DNA of 64,000 nt from Gammaproteobacteria bacterium (GCA_003331625.1 QOPF01000005.1:28113-92112); one strand, 5' to 3'. Shown: positions 41,093-51,290, numbered from the stretch's first letter. Program-made: numbers and translations. Notes: generated from the sequence alone by a model not told the origin.

Positions 41093-43579
41093 ATGAAACT
41101 TATTAATATTTTATCAAAAGTATTTATTCTTATTTTATTTTGTTCTTTAATTTTTGCTGATGAAGAAATTAAGGAAAATGATAATGAAAAAGATGAGGAT
41201 AGCTTTGAGACATTCATTAAAGATTTAAAACTTTATGAAGGTCTTCTTGATATCTATAGAAATACCGATGATGGAAAAATTTTTTTACTAATAAAAAAGA
41301 ATCAGCTTGATAAAGAATTTATTTATTTTGCTCATATCCTTGATGGAATTGTTAAAGCAGGTTCATGGCGAGGAAATTACTTAGATAATGGAATTGTTAA
41401 ATTCACTAAATATTTTGATCAAATAAGATTAGAAAGAATTAATACGGCTTATGTGTTCGATCAAGATAATCCTTTAGCAAAATCTAACAGTGCAAATATT
41501 TCTAATTCATTAATTGACTCTTTAAAAATAGAACATTCATCTAAAGATAAAGACAAATATCTAGTTGAAATAACCTCATTATTGCTTAGTCAAAACTTAT
41601 CAAAAATTACTGTGGATAATTACAAAGAAAACCCTAAAGAAAACTTTAAGTTAGGCTCAATTTCTAAAAAGAAATCTAGTATTAATAATATTTTTAATTA
41701 TCCAGATAATACAGATTTTGAAATTAAATATATTTTTTCTAATTCTTCTAATCAACCAATTGAAAACCAAGATACAAGAAATAATGCTGTCTCTCTTCGA
41801 TATAGTTTTATTAATTATCCTCAAAATAATTTTGAACCTAGGATTGAAAATCAAAAAATAGGTTACTTTTCTGAAAGAAAAACCAATTTAACATCAACAG
41901 ATATAACTCCATACGAAGATTTAATTAATAAATGGTATTTAGAAAAGAATGATAAAACTCAAGAAAAATCACTTCCTATAAAGCCTATTAAATTTTGGAT
42001 TGAAAATACCACTCCAATAAATTTAAGACCTATAATTAAAAAGGCTGTCTTGTCCTGGAATATTGCTTTTGAAGAAGCTGGTTTTTTAAATGCTATTCAA
42101 GTTGAAATTCAACCTGATGATGCCGACTGGAATGCTGGAGACATAAGATACAACACAATAAGATGGACTTCATCCCCAAATCCTCCATTTGGAGGATATG
42201 GACCTAGTTTTACTAATCCAAGAACTGGAGAGATTCTTGGTGCTGATATCATGCTCGAATGGATATACCTTACAAATCGATTAAGATATTCAGAAATTTT
42301 TGATGAAAATTCTTTAACAAATGATCATTATTGTCAAAACTCATTTATAAATCATCAAAGTAGATTATTTGGAAAGCTTGCTTCTGAAGCAATTAATTTA
42401 ACTGACAAAGAAATGTCTAGATTATACGAAGAAGACTTATATCAATTAATACTTCATGAAGTAGGTCACACGTTAGGTTTGAATCATAATTTTGCTGCTT
42501 CTACATTGCATAATAATAAAGATATACATAATCCAGATATTACTTATGATCAAGGATTAAGCTCTTCTGTAATGGATTATCACGCTTTAAATATTGCTCC
42601 TATTGGAATCAAACAAGGCCAATATGCAGATATAAAACCAGGAATATACGATATCTTAGCTATTAAATATGGATATACGCCTAATTTATCTAAAAATGAT
42701 TTAAGACTTCTTCTAGATAGTTTTTCAGGTGACGAGTATTTATTTGGCAATGATGGTGATGACATGAGATCACCTGGAAAAGGCATAGATCCTAGAATAA
42801 ATACTGGGGATATGACCAATAATCCCATGCTATATGCAAAAGATAGAATAATTTTGTCTCAAAGTTTAATTCCAGAATTAGTGAATGTGTTGAGCCAAAA
42901 ATCTGATTCATGGGAAAGCATTTACCAAGGATATAAAATTCTTTTAAGACAAATTCATACTTCGGCAGAGATTATTTCTCGTCAAGTAGGCGGAGTTTAT
43001 GTGAATAGAGGTTATTTAAATCTTCAAGATAAAAATCCATACGAGGTTGTTCCTTATGAAAATCAAAAAAAATCAATACAAATATTAAAAGATCTTTATT
43101 TTGATAGTAAAAAAATGAGTGTCCCAGAAAATGTTTTAAATAAAATGCAAAGAGAAAGAAGAGGTTTTGATTTATTTGGTAAAACCGAAGATCCTAAAAT
43201 ACATAATTTGATTCTCAAGGGTCAGAAAAAAGTTTTAAAACACTTTACAGATTCTCGCGTCTTAAAAAGACTCTCAGACAGTTCTCTTTATGGAAATGAA
43301 TATTATCCGAATGAATTAGTAGAGGATCTGACAAAGGCTATTTTTAATAAAAAAAAATTATTAAAAATAAATACACTAGATCAAAATCTTCAAAATTATT
43401 ATCTAAAAAGATTGATTCTTATTGTTAAAAGTAAAAAATATGACTCACCTTCTGTCTCGGCTAGCTTGGCATCGTTAAAATACATAAATTCTTTAACGTT
43501 CTCTACTTCAACAGACAAGTCAACTCAAGATCACAAAGAAATGATTCGGTGGCAGTTAAAAGAAGTTTTAAAACTTTAA
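41093..43579 (+). CDS. Exported zinc-dependent metalloprotease (DUF5117/DUF4953 type)
   Basis: 828 residues from the ATG at 41093, which opens the signal peptide KLINILSKVFILILFCSLIFA; an upstream start at 41072 is less likely. The zinc site is HEVGHTLGLNH (455-465), the extended HExxHxxGxxH of metzincins, and a downstream SVMDY supplies the Met-turn. Arrangement (N-terminal DUF5118/5117-like region, protease, long helical C-terminus) is that of the large periplasmic DUF4953 proteases. It probably digests proteins in the envelope or outside. Convergent with purU, overlapping 4 bases. Confidence 0.88.
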   Translation: MKLINILSKVFILILFCSLIFADEEIKENDNEKDEDSFETFIKDLKLYEGLLDIYRNTDDGKIFLLIKKNQLDKEFIYFAHILDGIVKAGSWRGNYLDNGIVKFTKYFDQIRLERINTAYVFDQDNPLAKSNSANISNSLIDSLKIEHSSKDKDKYLVEITSLLLSQNLSKITVDNYKENPKENFKLGSISKKKSSINNIFNYPDNTDFEIKYIFSNSSNQPIENQDTRNNAVSLRYSFINYPQNNFEPRIENQKIGYFSERKTNLTSTDITPYEDLINKWYLEKNDKTQEKSLPIKPIKFWIENTTPINLRPIIKKAVLSWNIAFEEAGFLNAIQVEIQPDDADWNAGDIRYNTIRWTSSPNPPFGGYGPSFTNPRTGEILGADIMLEWIYLTNRLRYSEIFDENSLTNDHYCQNSFINHQSRLFGKLASEAINLTDKEMSRLYEEDLYQLILHEVGHTLGLNHNFAASTLHNNKDIHNPDITYDQGLSSSVMDYHALNIAPIGIKQGQYADIKPGIYDILAIKYGYTPNLSKNDLRLLLDSFSGDEYLFGNDGDDMRSPGKGIDPRINTGDMTNNPMLYAKDRIILSQSLIPELVNVLSQKSDSWESIYQGYKILLRQIHTSAEIISRQVGGVYVNRGYLNLQDKNPYEVVPYENQKKSIQILKDLYFDSKKMSVPENVLNKMQRERRGFDLFGKTEDPKIHNLILKGQKKVLKHFTDSRVLKRLSDSSLYGNEYYPNELVEDLTKAIFNKKKLLKINTLDQNLQNYYLKRLILIVKSKKYDSPSVSASLASLKYINSLTFSTSTDKSTQDHKEMIRWQLKEVLKL

Positions 43580-44430
43580 TTGAAAATAACAGTTTTCGAA
43601 TTATTGATAAAGATTCTTCTTTCGATATGGTACTTAACAGCCCTAGCTAAAGTAATAGATTCTAAATCTCTTCCAATAAGCTCTAAATCTTTAGGGGTCA
43701 TAGCATGATCAACTCTTTCGACGCTCTGATCAATTATCGGACCTTCATCTAATTTAGACGAAACATAATGCGCTGTTGCTCCTAAAATTTTTACTCCTTT
43801 TTCATAAGCCTGATGATATGGTTTAGCTCCTTTAAAGCTAGGTAAAAATGAATGATGAATATTGATAATCTTGCCAAAAAAATCATGCGACATTTTATTA
43901 GACAAGATTTGCATATATCTAGCTAAAATTAAAAGGTCAATGTTGTATTCTTTCAGAATTTTTCTTATTTCTTTTTCGGATTTATTTTTATTATCTTTTA
44001 TAACTGGTATGTGAAAAAAAGGTATGTTGTGCCATGAAGCAATTTTTTGATGGTCTTTATGATTAGAAATAATACATGAAACATTCATTGGTAAAATTCC
44101 TGAATCAACTCTATACATAAGATCTTGTAAACAGTGGCCATACTTAGAAACAAAGATTGCTGTATTAGGTTTATAGTCAATATCTTCTATTGACCATTCC
44201 ATCTTTAAACTTTTACATTCTTTTGAAAAAAATTTTGAAAAATCATCAATATTAAATACTTTTTTTGGATATATTAATTTAGCTCGCATAAAGAATGTTT
44301 TATTTTCAGGGTCGCCATAATGAGCTGAATCTAAAATAAACAAATTTGCTTTATTCAAAGTTGTAGAAACTTTAGCAACAATTCCATATTTATCAGGACA
44401 TTGAACTCTTAAAATATACTCTTTAGACAT
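43576..44430 (-). CDS. purU: Formyltetrahydrofolate deformylase
   Basis: 284 residues. An N-terminal ACT domain (1-85, VQCPDKYGIVAKVS) followed by the formyltransferase fold with Asn190, His192 (INIHHSFLPSFKGA) and Asp228 (LDEGPIIDQ). It hydrolyses 10-formyl-THF to formate, balancing one-carbon pools. Starts 2 bases after the TPR/beta-barrel gene ends on the same strand. Confidence 0.94.
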   Translation of the reverse strand: MSKEYILRVQCPDKYGIVAKVSTTLNKANLFILDSAHYGDPENKTFFMRAKLIYPKKVFNIDDFSKFFSKECKSLKMEWSIEDIDYKPNTAIFVSKYGHCLQDLMYRVDSGILPMNVSCIISNHKDHQKIASWHNIPFFHIPVIKDNKNKSEKEIRKILKEYNIDLLILARYMQILSNKMSHDFFGKIINIHHSFLPSFKGAKPYHQAYEKGVKILGATAHYVSSKLDEGPIIDQSVERVDHAMTPKDLELIGRDLESITLARAVKYHIERRIFINNSKTVIFN

Positions 44431-44432
44431 TT

Positions 44433-45767
44433 TTACTCAACGCAAAGATAATTAAATTTTACAGCTAACCCTTCATTAGATCTTGCATAAAGACCGATGG
44501 TACTTTTATTTGTAGAAAAAGTTATTCCCATATCGGCATTCCAACACAAATCTATTAGTTTTGTTAGACCAAATCTAAGATTAATTCCTTTGTCGGTTCT
44601 TAAGCCTAATAATGGGTCTTTTTGCTCATAATCTTTATAGGAATAACCTATATTAGTTGTCGCAAAGGTAGTTGAATTCAATGACTTTCGAGTACTAATA
44701 TCAAAGGATCGTTTTATGTAAGTTTCTGTAGACGAAGTTGCATAAAAATGCTCATAATTAGTCTTGTAACTTAGAAAAACACCACTTTTAGGGAAGATTG
44801 CACTTCTGCTGAGTCCTAAACCAATAAAATCTCCTGTTTTTGCTTGAGACGAAATAAAGTCTCTTTCGTCAAGATAAACATTTAATCCAAAGCTGCCTGC
44901 ATCTTTTAAGGTTGAGCTCCAATCAATATCTACTCGATGAGATCTCAGTAATTCAGAGCCTTGAACAAATACTCTAAATGCAGTGACTGAAGGAGTGAAA
45001 GTTTGTCTTGTTAAGCCTAATTTCTCATTATCCATTAAATGAAATTTTCTATTTAGAGAAAAAACTCCAGTAGAAGAATCGAAATTAGAAAAATTTCTAT
45101 AAACTTGTCTTGATAGAGACACTACATAATTAATAGTATCGCCCCTAGGATGACGTAAATCTTGAGTGATTTGAGATGAAAAAGCTAGATTTGTATAAAT
45201 ATCGGTTTTTGGTTTATTTGAAATATTTAAATCTAAGGCTCCAAAATCTCCCACTACAGTTACTACATCAGTATCTAAACCTGCATTAGCATTTCCAGAA
45301 ATACCCATTCCTACTGAAACAACAGATTGAGTTTTAAATAATCTAGTTTCATTTTCAATTTGACTTAAAAACACTTCAACTTTCTCCTTTACCTCTGGTG
45401 GAGGATCATAAGACTCAATATCATCTAAATATCTCTTTGCCGAAGCGTAAGCTCCCAATCTAAAGTATAAAACTCCAAGTTCTAATTTTATTCTTGGTAA
45501 GTCTGGTTTGTAGATTAACATTTGCTCAAAAATACCTATCGCTGCTTCTAAGTCTCCTACTAAGATAGATAAATTTGCATAATTAAATAAATTTTCTAAG
45601 TTGGTGGGGTCTTCAATAATGGAGTCAAAAACTCTTTGACGTTCAATTTGAGTTTCTTTTAATACCTCTGGATCAGAAATTGAAGGCGGAACGTTTTGAG
45701 AATATAGACTATAGCTTAGAATACATAATAAGATGCATATAGTATTTTTTATTTTAGTGATAAACAT
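44433..45767 (-). CDS. Outer-membrane protein with N-terminal TPR region and beta-barrel
   Basis: 444 residues. Signal peptide to about residue 24 (LYSQ), then two to three TPR-like helical repeats (DPTNLENLFNYANLSILVGDLEAAIGIFEQML, quoted in parts, about 52-125) and a C-terminal barrel of alternating hydrophobic strands ending with a cysteine-containing LCVE. The TPR-plus-barrel plan recalls the DUF560/Slam group, but the ending and similarity are too weak to claim it. It is divergent, across 79 bases, from a CHASE2-adenylate cyclase; such pairs occur in other proteobacteria. Confidence 0.72.
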   Translation of the reverse strand: MFITKIKNTICILLCILSYSLYSQNVPPSISDPEVLKETQIERQRVFDSIIEDPTNLENLFNYANLSILVGDLEAAIGIFEQMLIYKPDLPRIKLELGVLYFRLGAYASAKRYLDDIESYDPPPEVKEKVEVFLSQIENETRLFKTQSVVSVGMGISGNANAGLDTDVVTVVGDFGALDLNISNKPKTDIYTNLAFSSQITQDLRHPRGDTINYVVSLSRQVYRNFSNFDSSTGVFSLNRKFHLMDNEKLGLTRQTFTPSVTAFRVFVQGSELLRSHRVDIDWSSTLKDAGSFGLNVYLDERDFISSQAKTGDFIGLGLSRSAIFPKSGVFLSYKTNYEHFYATSSTETYIKRSFDISTRKSLNSTTFATTNIGYSYKDYEQKDPLLGLRTDKGINLRFGLTKLIDLCWNADMGITFSTNKSTIGLYARSNEGLAVKFNYLCVE

Positions 45768-45846
45768 TTTTAATTTAGACCCCTTCGGATGGGGATTATA
45801 TTAAATATTTCGTTACTAATGAATTAAATTTACCTAACTAAATTTT

Positions 45847-48033
45847 ATGGATATTCTTAAAATCGGTAAATATCTATTAATTCCTTTTGCGGTTTTAATA
45901 AGTTTTGTTCCTGTGCTTGATCCATTCAATGCATTTAGCAATCTAAGGAATAATTCGTTTGATATTTTTCAAAATATTTCTCCAAGAAAATCCTTAGCTT
46001 CTGATAGTGTAATAATTTTAGATATAAACGAAGATTCAATAAATGCGATAGGTCAATGGCCATGGCCAAGATCAACTTTAGCTGAATTAGTAGACAAAAC
46101 TCGTCTATCTGCAGTATTGGGATTCGATGTAGTTTTTGCTGAAAATGACAGAACTGGCTCTAAAGAATTAAAAAAATTATATAAAAAAAATGAATTACTT
46201 CTTTCAGCCTTAGATAAAGTTCCAAATAACGACGATATATTTGCAGATTCAATTAGAAATCATGGCACTGTAGTTCTTGGGGCAATACCAAGTAATAAAG
46301 AAATTAATAAATCCTTTAATCTTAAATTCGGTCTCATTGAGCAAGGAGATAATCCAAGAAACTTTTTACCAAGTTATAAAGGCATTCAGACTAATTTACT
46401 AAGTCTTGATAATGCAGCAAAAGGAATCGGCAGTATGAGCATTGGAACTAATGATTCAATTATTAGAAAATTACCCCTTTTTGAAAATGCTAATGATTCC
46501 TTAGTGCCATCTCTTCCATTAGAAATATTAAGAGTTGCAATTGGCGCAACTACTTTTCAAATAAAATCGTCTAATGCTTCTGGTGAAAATGCTTTCGGAG
46601 AAAAAACAGGTATTAATCATGTAAAACTTGGAAGTTTAATAATTCCTACAAATCAAGATGGCAGTGTTTGGATTCATTATCTAAACCAGCCTATTAAGAC
46701 TATTCCTATAATAGATATTTTAGATGCTAAGTATTCAGAAGAATTTTTCGATGGAAAGATTTTAATTGTAGGCACTAGCGCTCCTGGTCTTTTTGATCTC
46801 AGATCTACGCCATTAGAAAATAATATTCCCGGAGTAAGCATTATTGCTAATTTAACTGATCAAATATTATCAGGTCAATTTCTTAAACGTCCTGATTGGA
46901 TTTTTGGCCTTGAAATAGTGACCGGCTTAGTTTTATCTTTGTTAATTACTTTTTCTATCCAATTTTCAGGGCCAATCGGAGGATTGATTCTTTTTTTATT
47001 TGGAAATTGCCTATCCTTTGCAGGAAGTTTTTATGTATTTAATAATCTTAATTATTTAATTGATCCAATATCCCCTTTCCTTATCTGTTTGATAGCTTAC
47101 TTAGTAGTAACTTTTTTTAATTTCTTTTTTACTGAGCTAGAAAGAAGTAAGGTTAGAAATGCCTTTTCTCAATATATGTCACCTGTAATGGTAGAAAAAC
47201 TAGCTAAATCGAGTGAATCTCTAAAACTTGGTGGAGAACGAAAAGAGATGACATTTTTATTTTCTGACATTAGAGGTTTTACCTCTATTTCAGAAAAATA
47301 CAAAGAGGATCCAGAAGCTTTAACTGATTTGATCAACAATTTACTTACTGTTCTATCAAATGAAATTTTGAATAATGAAGGGACTATCGATAAATATATG
47401 GGAGACTGTATTATGGCATTCTGGAATGCCCCTGCTGATGACCCAAACCATAGGGTTAAAGCAATAGATGCTGCATTTGCGATGAGCGAAGCATTAGAAA
47501 AATTAAATAAAGACTTAAATAGATCCGATGAAGATCTTTTGTCTGTAGGAATTGGAATTAACACTGGTGAGTGCATAGTTGGAAATATGGGGTCTAATAA
47601 AAGATTTGATTACACGGTTTTAGGAGACTCTGTAAATCTTGCTTCAAGATTAGAAGGTCAATCAGGAAATTATGGAATGCAGATAATCTTAGGAAAAGAA
47701 TCAATAAAAAATCTAGATAAGCATTCTTATCGTATTTTCGAATTAGATATGATCGCTGTAAAAGGAAAAATTGAGCCTGTTTCTATCTTTACGGTATTTA
47801 AGAATTTTAATAATCAAGATGCTAACTATAATTTTAGTAGCGAACATACAGAATTTTTAAAAAATTATCGTTCGCAGAACTGGGCTAAAGCAAAGGAACA
47901 CATTGAGAAATATAGGTTTTCTATACCAGAATTTACTTTATACTACAGTCTATTTTTAGAGCGCATAGATGATTTATCAAATCAAAAATTGCCAGAAGAT
48001 TGGTCTGGGGTATTTATTGCAAAAACTAAATAA
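45847..48033 (+). CDS. CHASE2-domain transmembrane adenylate cyclase (class III)
   Basis: 728 residues. One membrane segment (8-23), an external CHASE2 sensor (about 30-345, with WPWPRSTLAELVD), two or three membrane segments (about 352-428), and a class III cyclase (about 440-650). Metal aspartates are D474 (FSDIRGFT) and D520 (KYMGDCIM); the adenine-selecting Lys516 and Thr590 (DYTVLGD) and transition-state Asn597/Arg601 (VNLASR) are all present, so it should be active and make cAMP. An extra C-terminal helical tail follows (650-728). A beta-barrel gene starts inside its end; a cyclic-nucleotide K+ channel lies close by. Confidence 0.92.
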   Translation: MDILKIGKYLLIPFAVLISFVPVLDPFNAFSNLRNNSFDIFQNISPRKSLASDSVIILDINEDSINAIGQWPWPRSTLAELVDKTRLSAVLGFDVVFAENDRTGSKELKKLYKKNELLLSALDKVPNNDDIFADSIRNHGTVVLGAIPSNKEINKSFNLKFGLIEQGDNPRNFLPSYKGIQTNLLSLDNAAKGIGSMSIGTNDSIIRKLPLFENANDSLVPSLPLEILRVAIGATTFQIKSSNASGENAFGEKTGINHVKLGSLIIPTNQDGSVWIHYLNQPIKTIPIIDILDAKYSEEFFDGKILIVGTSAPGLFDLRSTPLENNIPGVSIIANLTDQILSGQFLKRPDWIFGLEIVTGLVLSLLITFSIQFSGPIGGLILFLFGNCLSFAGSFYVFNNLNYLIDPISPFLICLIAYLVVTFFNFFFTELERSKVRNAFSQYMSPVMVEKLAKSSESLKLGGERKEMTFLFSDIRGFTSISEKYKEDPEALTDLINNLLTVLSNEILNNEGTIDKYMGDCIMAFWNAPADDPNHRVKAIDAAFAMSEALEKLNKDLNRSDEDLLSVGIGINTGECIVGNMGSNKRFDYTVLGDSVNLASRLEGQSGNYGMQIILGKESIKNLDKHSYRIFELDMIAVKGKIEPVSIFTVFKNFNNQDANYNFSSEHTEFLKNYRSQNWAKAKEHIEKYRFSIPEFTLYYSLFLERIDDLSNQKLPEDWSGVFIAKTK

Positions 48034-48760
48034 GGTTTTTCTTTTTTTATTTCTATTTTTTACTTCCTCATTATTTTCTGAAGCAATTGTAAATGTAGAA
48101 GATCTTAGAAGAGATGGAGAAGTCGGTTTCTTTGCAAATATTTCAGGTTCGTTAAGTTTGTCCAGAGGAAATAGAAATAGGGATAGCTTCTCTTTACAAT
48201 CATCCTTTGATTATAATCTTGATAACTTAGAGACTTTTGTTGTTTTAAAAAGATCAGAAAAAAAAATAAATAAAAATAATTACGATTCAGCAACACTGGC
48301 TCATTTAAGATTAAATTTCTTATTTGATTCCGATCCAAGTTTAGAAACTTTTATTCAGTATTCTAAGAATCCTTTTAGGAAATTCAATAAAAGAGAATTA
48401 TTAGGAATTGGGGCTAGGTTTAATATTGGAAAAAGCATGAAAGCAGGTATCGGCGCCATAAATGAAAACGAAGAAGACTTAAACTCTCTATCAGATAATA
48501 CTTTGAGGGTTTCTTCGTATTTACATAATGAATTTGTTATTGAAGAAAATATAATATTTGATTTATCAGCTTTTTATCAGCCTTCAATAGCAAGATTAAA
48601 TGATTTTAAAGCAACTTTAATTGGACAATTTAATTTTCAAATAAATAATAGTTTTAAAATATCTGTACAATACAACACTTTTTATGACTCAAGACCTCCT
48701 TCAGATGCTGTAAAACGTGAAGAAGGACTTGCAACTTTATTTTCTTATAGTTTTAATTAG
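48017..48760 (+). CDS. Outer-membrane beta-barrel protein downstream of the cyclase
   Basis: 247 residues from a proposed TTG start at 48017, with GGGG 6 bases upstream; this places a proper signal peptide (KVFLFLFLFFTSSLFS) at the N-terminus. Longer starts from 47969 would bury it. The mature part begins EAIVNVEDLRRDGEVGFFANISGS and alternates polar and hydrophobic residues, ending YSFN, as in small barrels. It overlaps the cyclase by 17 bases, implying coupled translation and perhaps a shared envelope-sensing role. Confidence 0.72.
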   Translation: MQKLNKVFLFLFLFFTSSLFSEAIVNVEDLRRDGEVGFFANISGSLSLSRGNRNRDSFSLQSSFDYNLDNLETFVVLKRSEKKINKNNYDSATLAHLRLNFLFDSDPSLETFIQYSKNPFRKFNKRELLGIGARFNIGKSMKAGIGAINENEEDLNSLSDNTLRVSSYLHNEFVIEENIIFDLSAFYQPSIARLNDFKATLIGQFNFQINNSFKISVQYNTFYDSRPPSDAVKREEGLATLFSYSFN

Positions 48761-48765
48761 ATTTT

Positions 48766-49863
48766 ATGGAAGGTTTTTTAAATTTAATAATTAGTGTTTG
48801 GAACCAGGATTTTATGGGAATCTCCATTGGAAATGTTGCCATTTCATTGACGATAATAATTTCTTCATTAATTCTTAGGGCAATACTAATTTCCAGAGTT
48901 TTTAAGTTTTTAGAATCATTGGCTAAAGAAACAGAAACAGAGGCCGATGATATCCTTCTTGAAACTCTTGAAAAGCCTCTTGGAAATGTTCCTCTTGCAT
49001 TAGGGCTGTATTTAATTATTGAGCTCCTTCCTTTGACAGGAGTGGCAGATATGTTTCTTACAAATATAGTAAAAGCATTAATTGCCTACACAATATTTAG
49101 TGTTCTCACTAAGGCTATAGGACCTATATTTGAACTCTTAGCGGTAAGATCTTGGGTTACAGCTGCTTTATCTATGTGGCTTGAAAGATTTACTAGAGTT
49201 TTAATTTGGATTCTTGCTATAGCAATAATATTAGATATCTTTGGGGTTCAAATTGGTCCTATTATTGCCGGACTAGGATTATTTTCTGTTGCAGTAGCAT
49301 TGGGAGCGCAAGATTTATTTAAAAATCTTATATCAGGTATTTTAATAATTGCAGAAAATAGGTTTCAGCCCGGAGATAGAATAGAGGTGGATGGTAAGCT
49401 TCATGGCATAGTAGAAACTATTGGTTTTAGATCAACAATGATCAGACTGTTCAATACTTCTCCAATGATAATTCCTAATAAAGATCTTTCCGATGTAAAC
49501 GTAATAAATCATGGTGAGCTTAGATACAGAAGAATTAAATGGAGAGTAAATTTATTATACTCAACTTCCATAGATGAACTAAAAAAAATATGTGATGAAA
49601 TATCTGTCTTTATAAAAAATGAGAAAGAAGGATTTGCGATAAACTCAGGGCAAGAATCTTTTGCTAAAGCAGTTGAATTTGGTGCAAGTTCTATAGATGT
49701 TGAAATCCTATGTTATTCAACACCAAGAGATTACACCCACTACTCTGAAGTAAAGCAAAAATTAATTCATAAAGTCATGGAAATTGTTCGAAATAACGGG
49801 TCAGACTTTGCCTTCCCATCCAGATCTGTTTATGTTGAATCTAGTCACGAAGTAGACTCATAA
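48766..49863 (+). CDS. MscS-family mechanosensitive ion channel
   Basis: 365 residues. Four N-terminal membrane segments, then the pore helix GLGLFSVAVALGAQDLFKNLISGILI (in parts) and the beta domain FQPGDRIEVDGKLHGIVETIGFRSTMIR; the conserved PNKDLSD follows. It opens under membrane tension to release solutes. The gene begins 5 bases after the beta-barrel stop, so it belongs to the cyclase operon. Confidence 0.93.
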   Translation: MEGFLNLIISVWNQDFMGISIGNVAISLTIIISSLILRAILISRVFKFLESLAKETETEADDILLETLEKPLGNVPLALGLYLIIELLPLTGVADMFLTNIVKALIAYTIFSVLTKAIGPIFELLAVRSWVTAALSMWLERFTRVLIWILAIAIILDIFGVQIGPIIAGLGLFSVAVALGAQDLFKNLISGILIIAENRFQPGDRIEVDGKLHGIVETIGFRSTMIRLFNTSPMIIPNKDLSDVNVINHGELRYRRIKWRVNLLYSTSIDELKKICDEISVFIKNEKEGFAINSGQESFAKAVEFGASSIDVEILCYSTPRDYTHYSEVKQKLIHKVMEIVRNNGSDFAFPSRSVYVESSHEVDS

Positions 49864-49866
49864 AAT

Positions 49867-50895
49867 TTAACCTGTTCTGTTATCGGCGCTTAATTTTAAT
49901 TCTTCAAATAATGAGGAAAATTCTTCAGTAAGTTCTTGTAATGAATCCTTAGACAATCTTAGAAGTTTTGCCTCTTCTTGAACAGATATTGTTGCATTTC
50001 TCTTTGCATCACTTATTAATCCTGTTTCACCAAAAAAATCACCTGCACCTAAAATTACAGGGTTTTCTATTTCAACTTGAACGCTTCCAAATTCAATGAT
50101 GTACAAAGCATCAGCGATATCGCCCTTCTCAAAAATGATTTGCTTGGCTGGTAAGACTATGGGTTCTAACTTTGAATTTATCTTGGTAATAGCACCTATT
50201 GGTAAATTAGAAAATAAATTTATTTCTGTAATTGCTTCTAAAGACACTAGAAAATTTCTTTTCTGGATATCTTCATAATATGCCGATGCTAGTATTGCGG
50301 CCGGTAATGCAAACATCGCAATACCTAGAAACATTGCAAAACTTGAAATTAATTTACCTAAATCTGTAATTGGCGTTACATCACCATAGCCTACAGTTGT
50401 AAGAGTTGCTATGCCGTACCACATTGAATCTAATATATTGCCAAAAGCTTCGGGCTGAAGATCTTTTTCTAAAAAATGAATAATTACCGAAAAAATTAAT
50501 AATAAGGAAAAAACAACTATTTGGGTACCTAAGATTGAAAGACGTTGTTTCCAAATTGTTTTAAGCAATGTATTTGTAGGCAGTAATATCCTGTGATTAC
50601 TAAAAATTGAATATGCTCTGAATATTCTAAATATTCTTAAATCTATAAAATTAAGAAAGAAGAAATTAATAATCACAATTAAATCAACTGCAGACAGAGT
50701 AGAAATCTTTCTTTCCAAGATTAATCTAGTAATAAATTCAATTATAAAAATTATGAAAGATACTAAAACAAATATGTTAGAAAAATATAAATTCTTATCA
50801 GATAACTCATATCCAGAGGTTAAAATTTGATGAAGAACATTTAAAATAATTAGTAAACCAATAAATTTATTTAAATATTTATCAAAGAATTTCAT
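49867..50895 (-). CDS. Voltage-gated-like K+ channel with cyclic-nucleotide-binding domain
   Basis: 342 residues. Six membrane segments with an S4-like RIFRIFRAY (R87, R90, R93), pore loop TTVGYGDVTP (selectivity filter 167-172), then a cNMP domain (about 228-325) containing FGE (288-290) and Arg299 in KRNATI, the phosphate-binding cassette residues needed for cAMP. This plan matches bacterial MlotiK1/SthK channels. It converges on the cyclase-MscS operon from the other strand with 3 bases between, so cAMP from the neighbouring cyclase is the likely ligand; this is inference. Confidence 0.92.
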   Translation of the reverse strand: MKFFDKYLNKFIGLLIILNVLHQILTSGYELSDKNLYFSNIFVLVSFIIFIIEFITRLILERKISTLSAVDLIVIINFFFLNFIDLRIFRIFRAYSIFSNHRILLPTNTLLKTIWKQRLSILGTQIVVFSLLLIFSVIIHFLEKDLQPEAFGNILDSMWYGIATLTTVGYGDVTPITDLGKLISSFAMFLGIAMFALPAAILASAYYEDIQKRNFLVSLEAITEINLFSNLPIGAITKINSKLEPIVLPAKQIIFEKGDIADALYIIEFGSVQVEIENPVILGAGDFFGETGLISDAKRNATISVQEEAKLLRLSKDSLQELTEEFSSLFEELKLSADNRTG

Positions 50896-50972
50896 AATTG
50901 GGATTGATTCTATTCGAATTTTTACATAGAGTGAAATTTAAATATGTTCTAAAAACTTATTTGGGAGAAATT

Positions 50973-51287
50973 TTGTTTGATATATATAAAGATAAAAAAG
51001 GTAAATTTAGATTTAGATTAAAAGCTAAAAATGGAGAAATTATTTGTTCAGGGCAAGCTTATACTTCTAAAGCGTCCTGTATAAAAGGCGTAAATTCATT
51101 AATAACAAATGCTAAGAAGAAGAAATCTTTTCAACTCCAAAAGAATAGAGCTGGAAAACATTTCTTTAATGTAGTGGCAGGAAATAATAAAGTCATTGCA
51201 ACAAGTCAAAGTTATAAAACAGAAAATGCTCTTAATAAGGGTGTTGAAAGCGTAAGAAAAAACGCTACCAAAAAGAACTTAAAATAA
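50973..51287 (+). CDS. YegP/DUF1508 family protein
   Basis: 104 residues from a TTG start at 50973 preceded by GGGAG at 50963-50967; earlier TTG/GTG starts add a non-family N-terminus and overlap the divergent channel promoter. Two repeats of the DUF1508 unit are seen: FRLKAKNGEIICSGQAYTSKASCIKGV and FNVVAGNNKVIATSQSYKTENALNKGV (both in part). Family members are small, duplicated, and of unknown role. It ends 3 bases from the converging transporter gene. Confidence 0.82.
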   Translation: MFDIYKDKKGKFRFRLKAKNGEIICSGQAYTSKASCIKGVNSLITNAKKKKSFQLQKNRAGKHFFNVVAGNNKVIATSQSYKTENALNKGVESVRKNATKKNLK

Positions 51288-51290
51288 TAA

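Noticed and set aside
44433..45767. Slam (surface lipoprotein assembly modifier) identity
   Set aside because: TPR-plus-barrel plan is similar, but no convincing DUF560 motif or client lipoprotein gene is visible.
47169..47576. A 135-codon minus-strand frame
   Set aside because: Contained in the cyclase catalytic domain, whose motifs prove the plus-strand frame.
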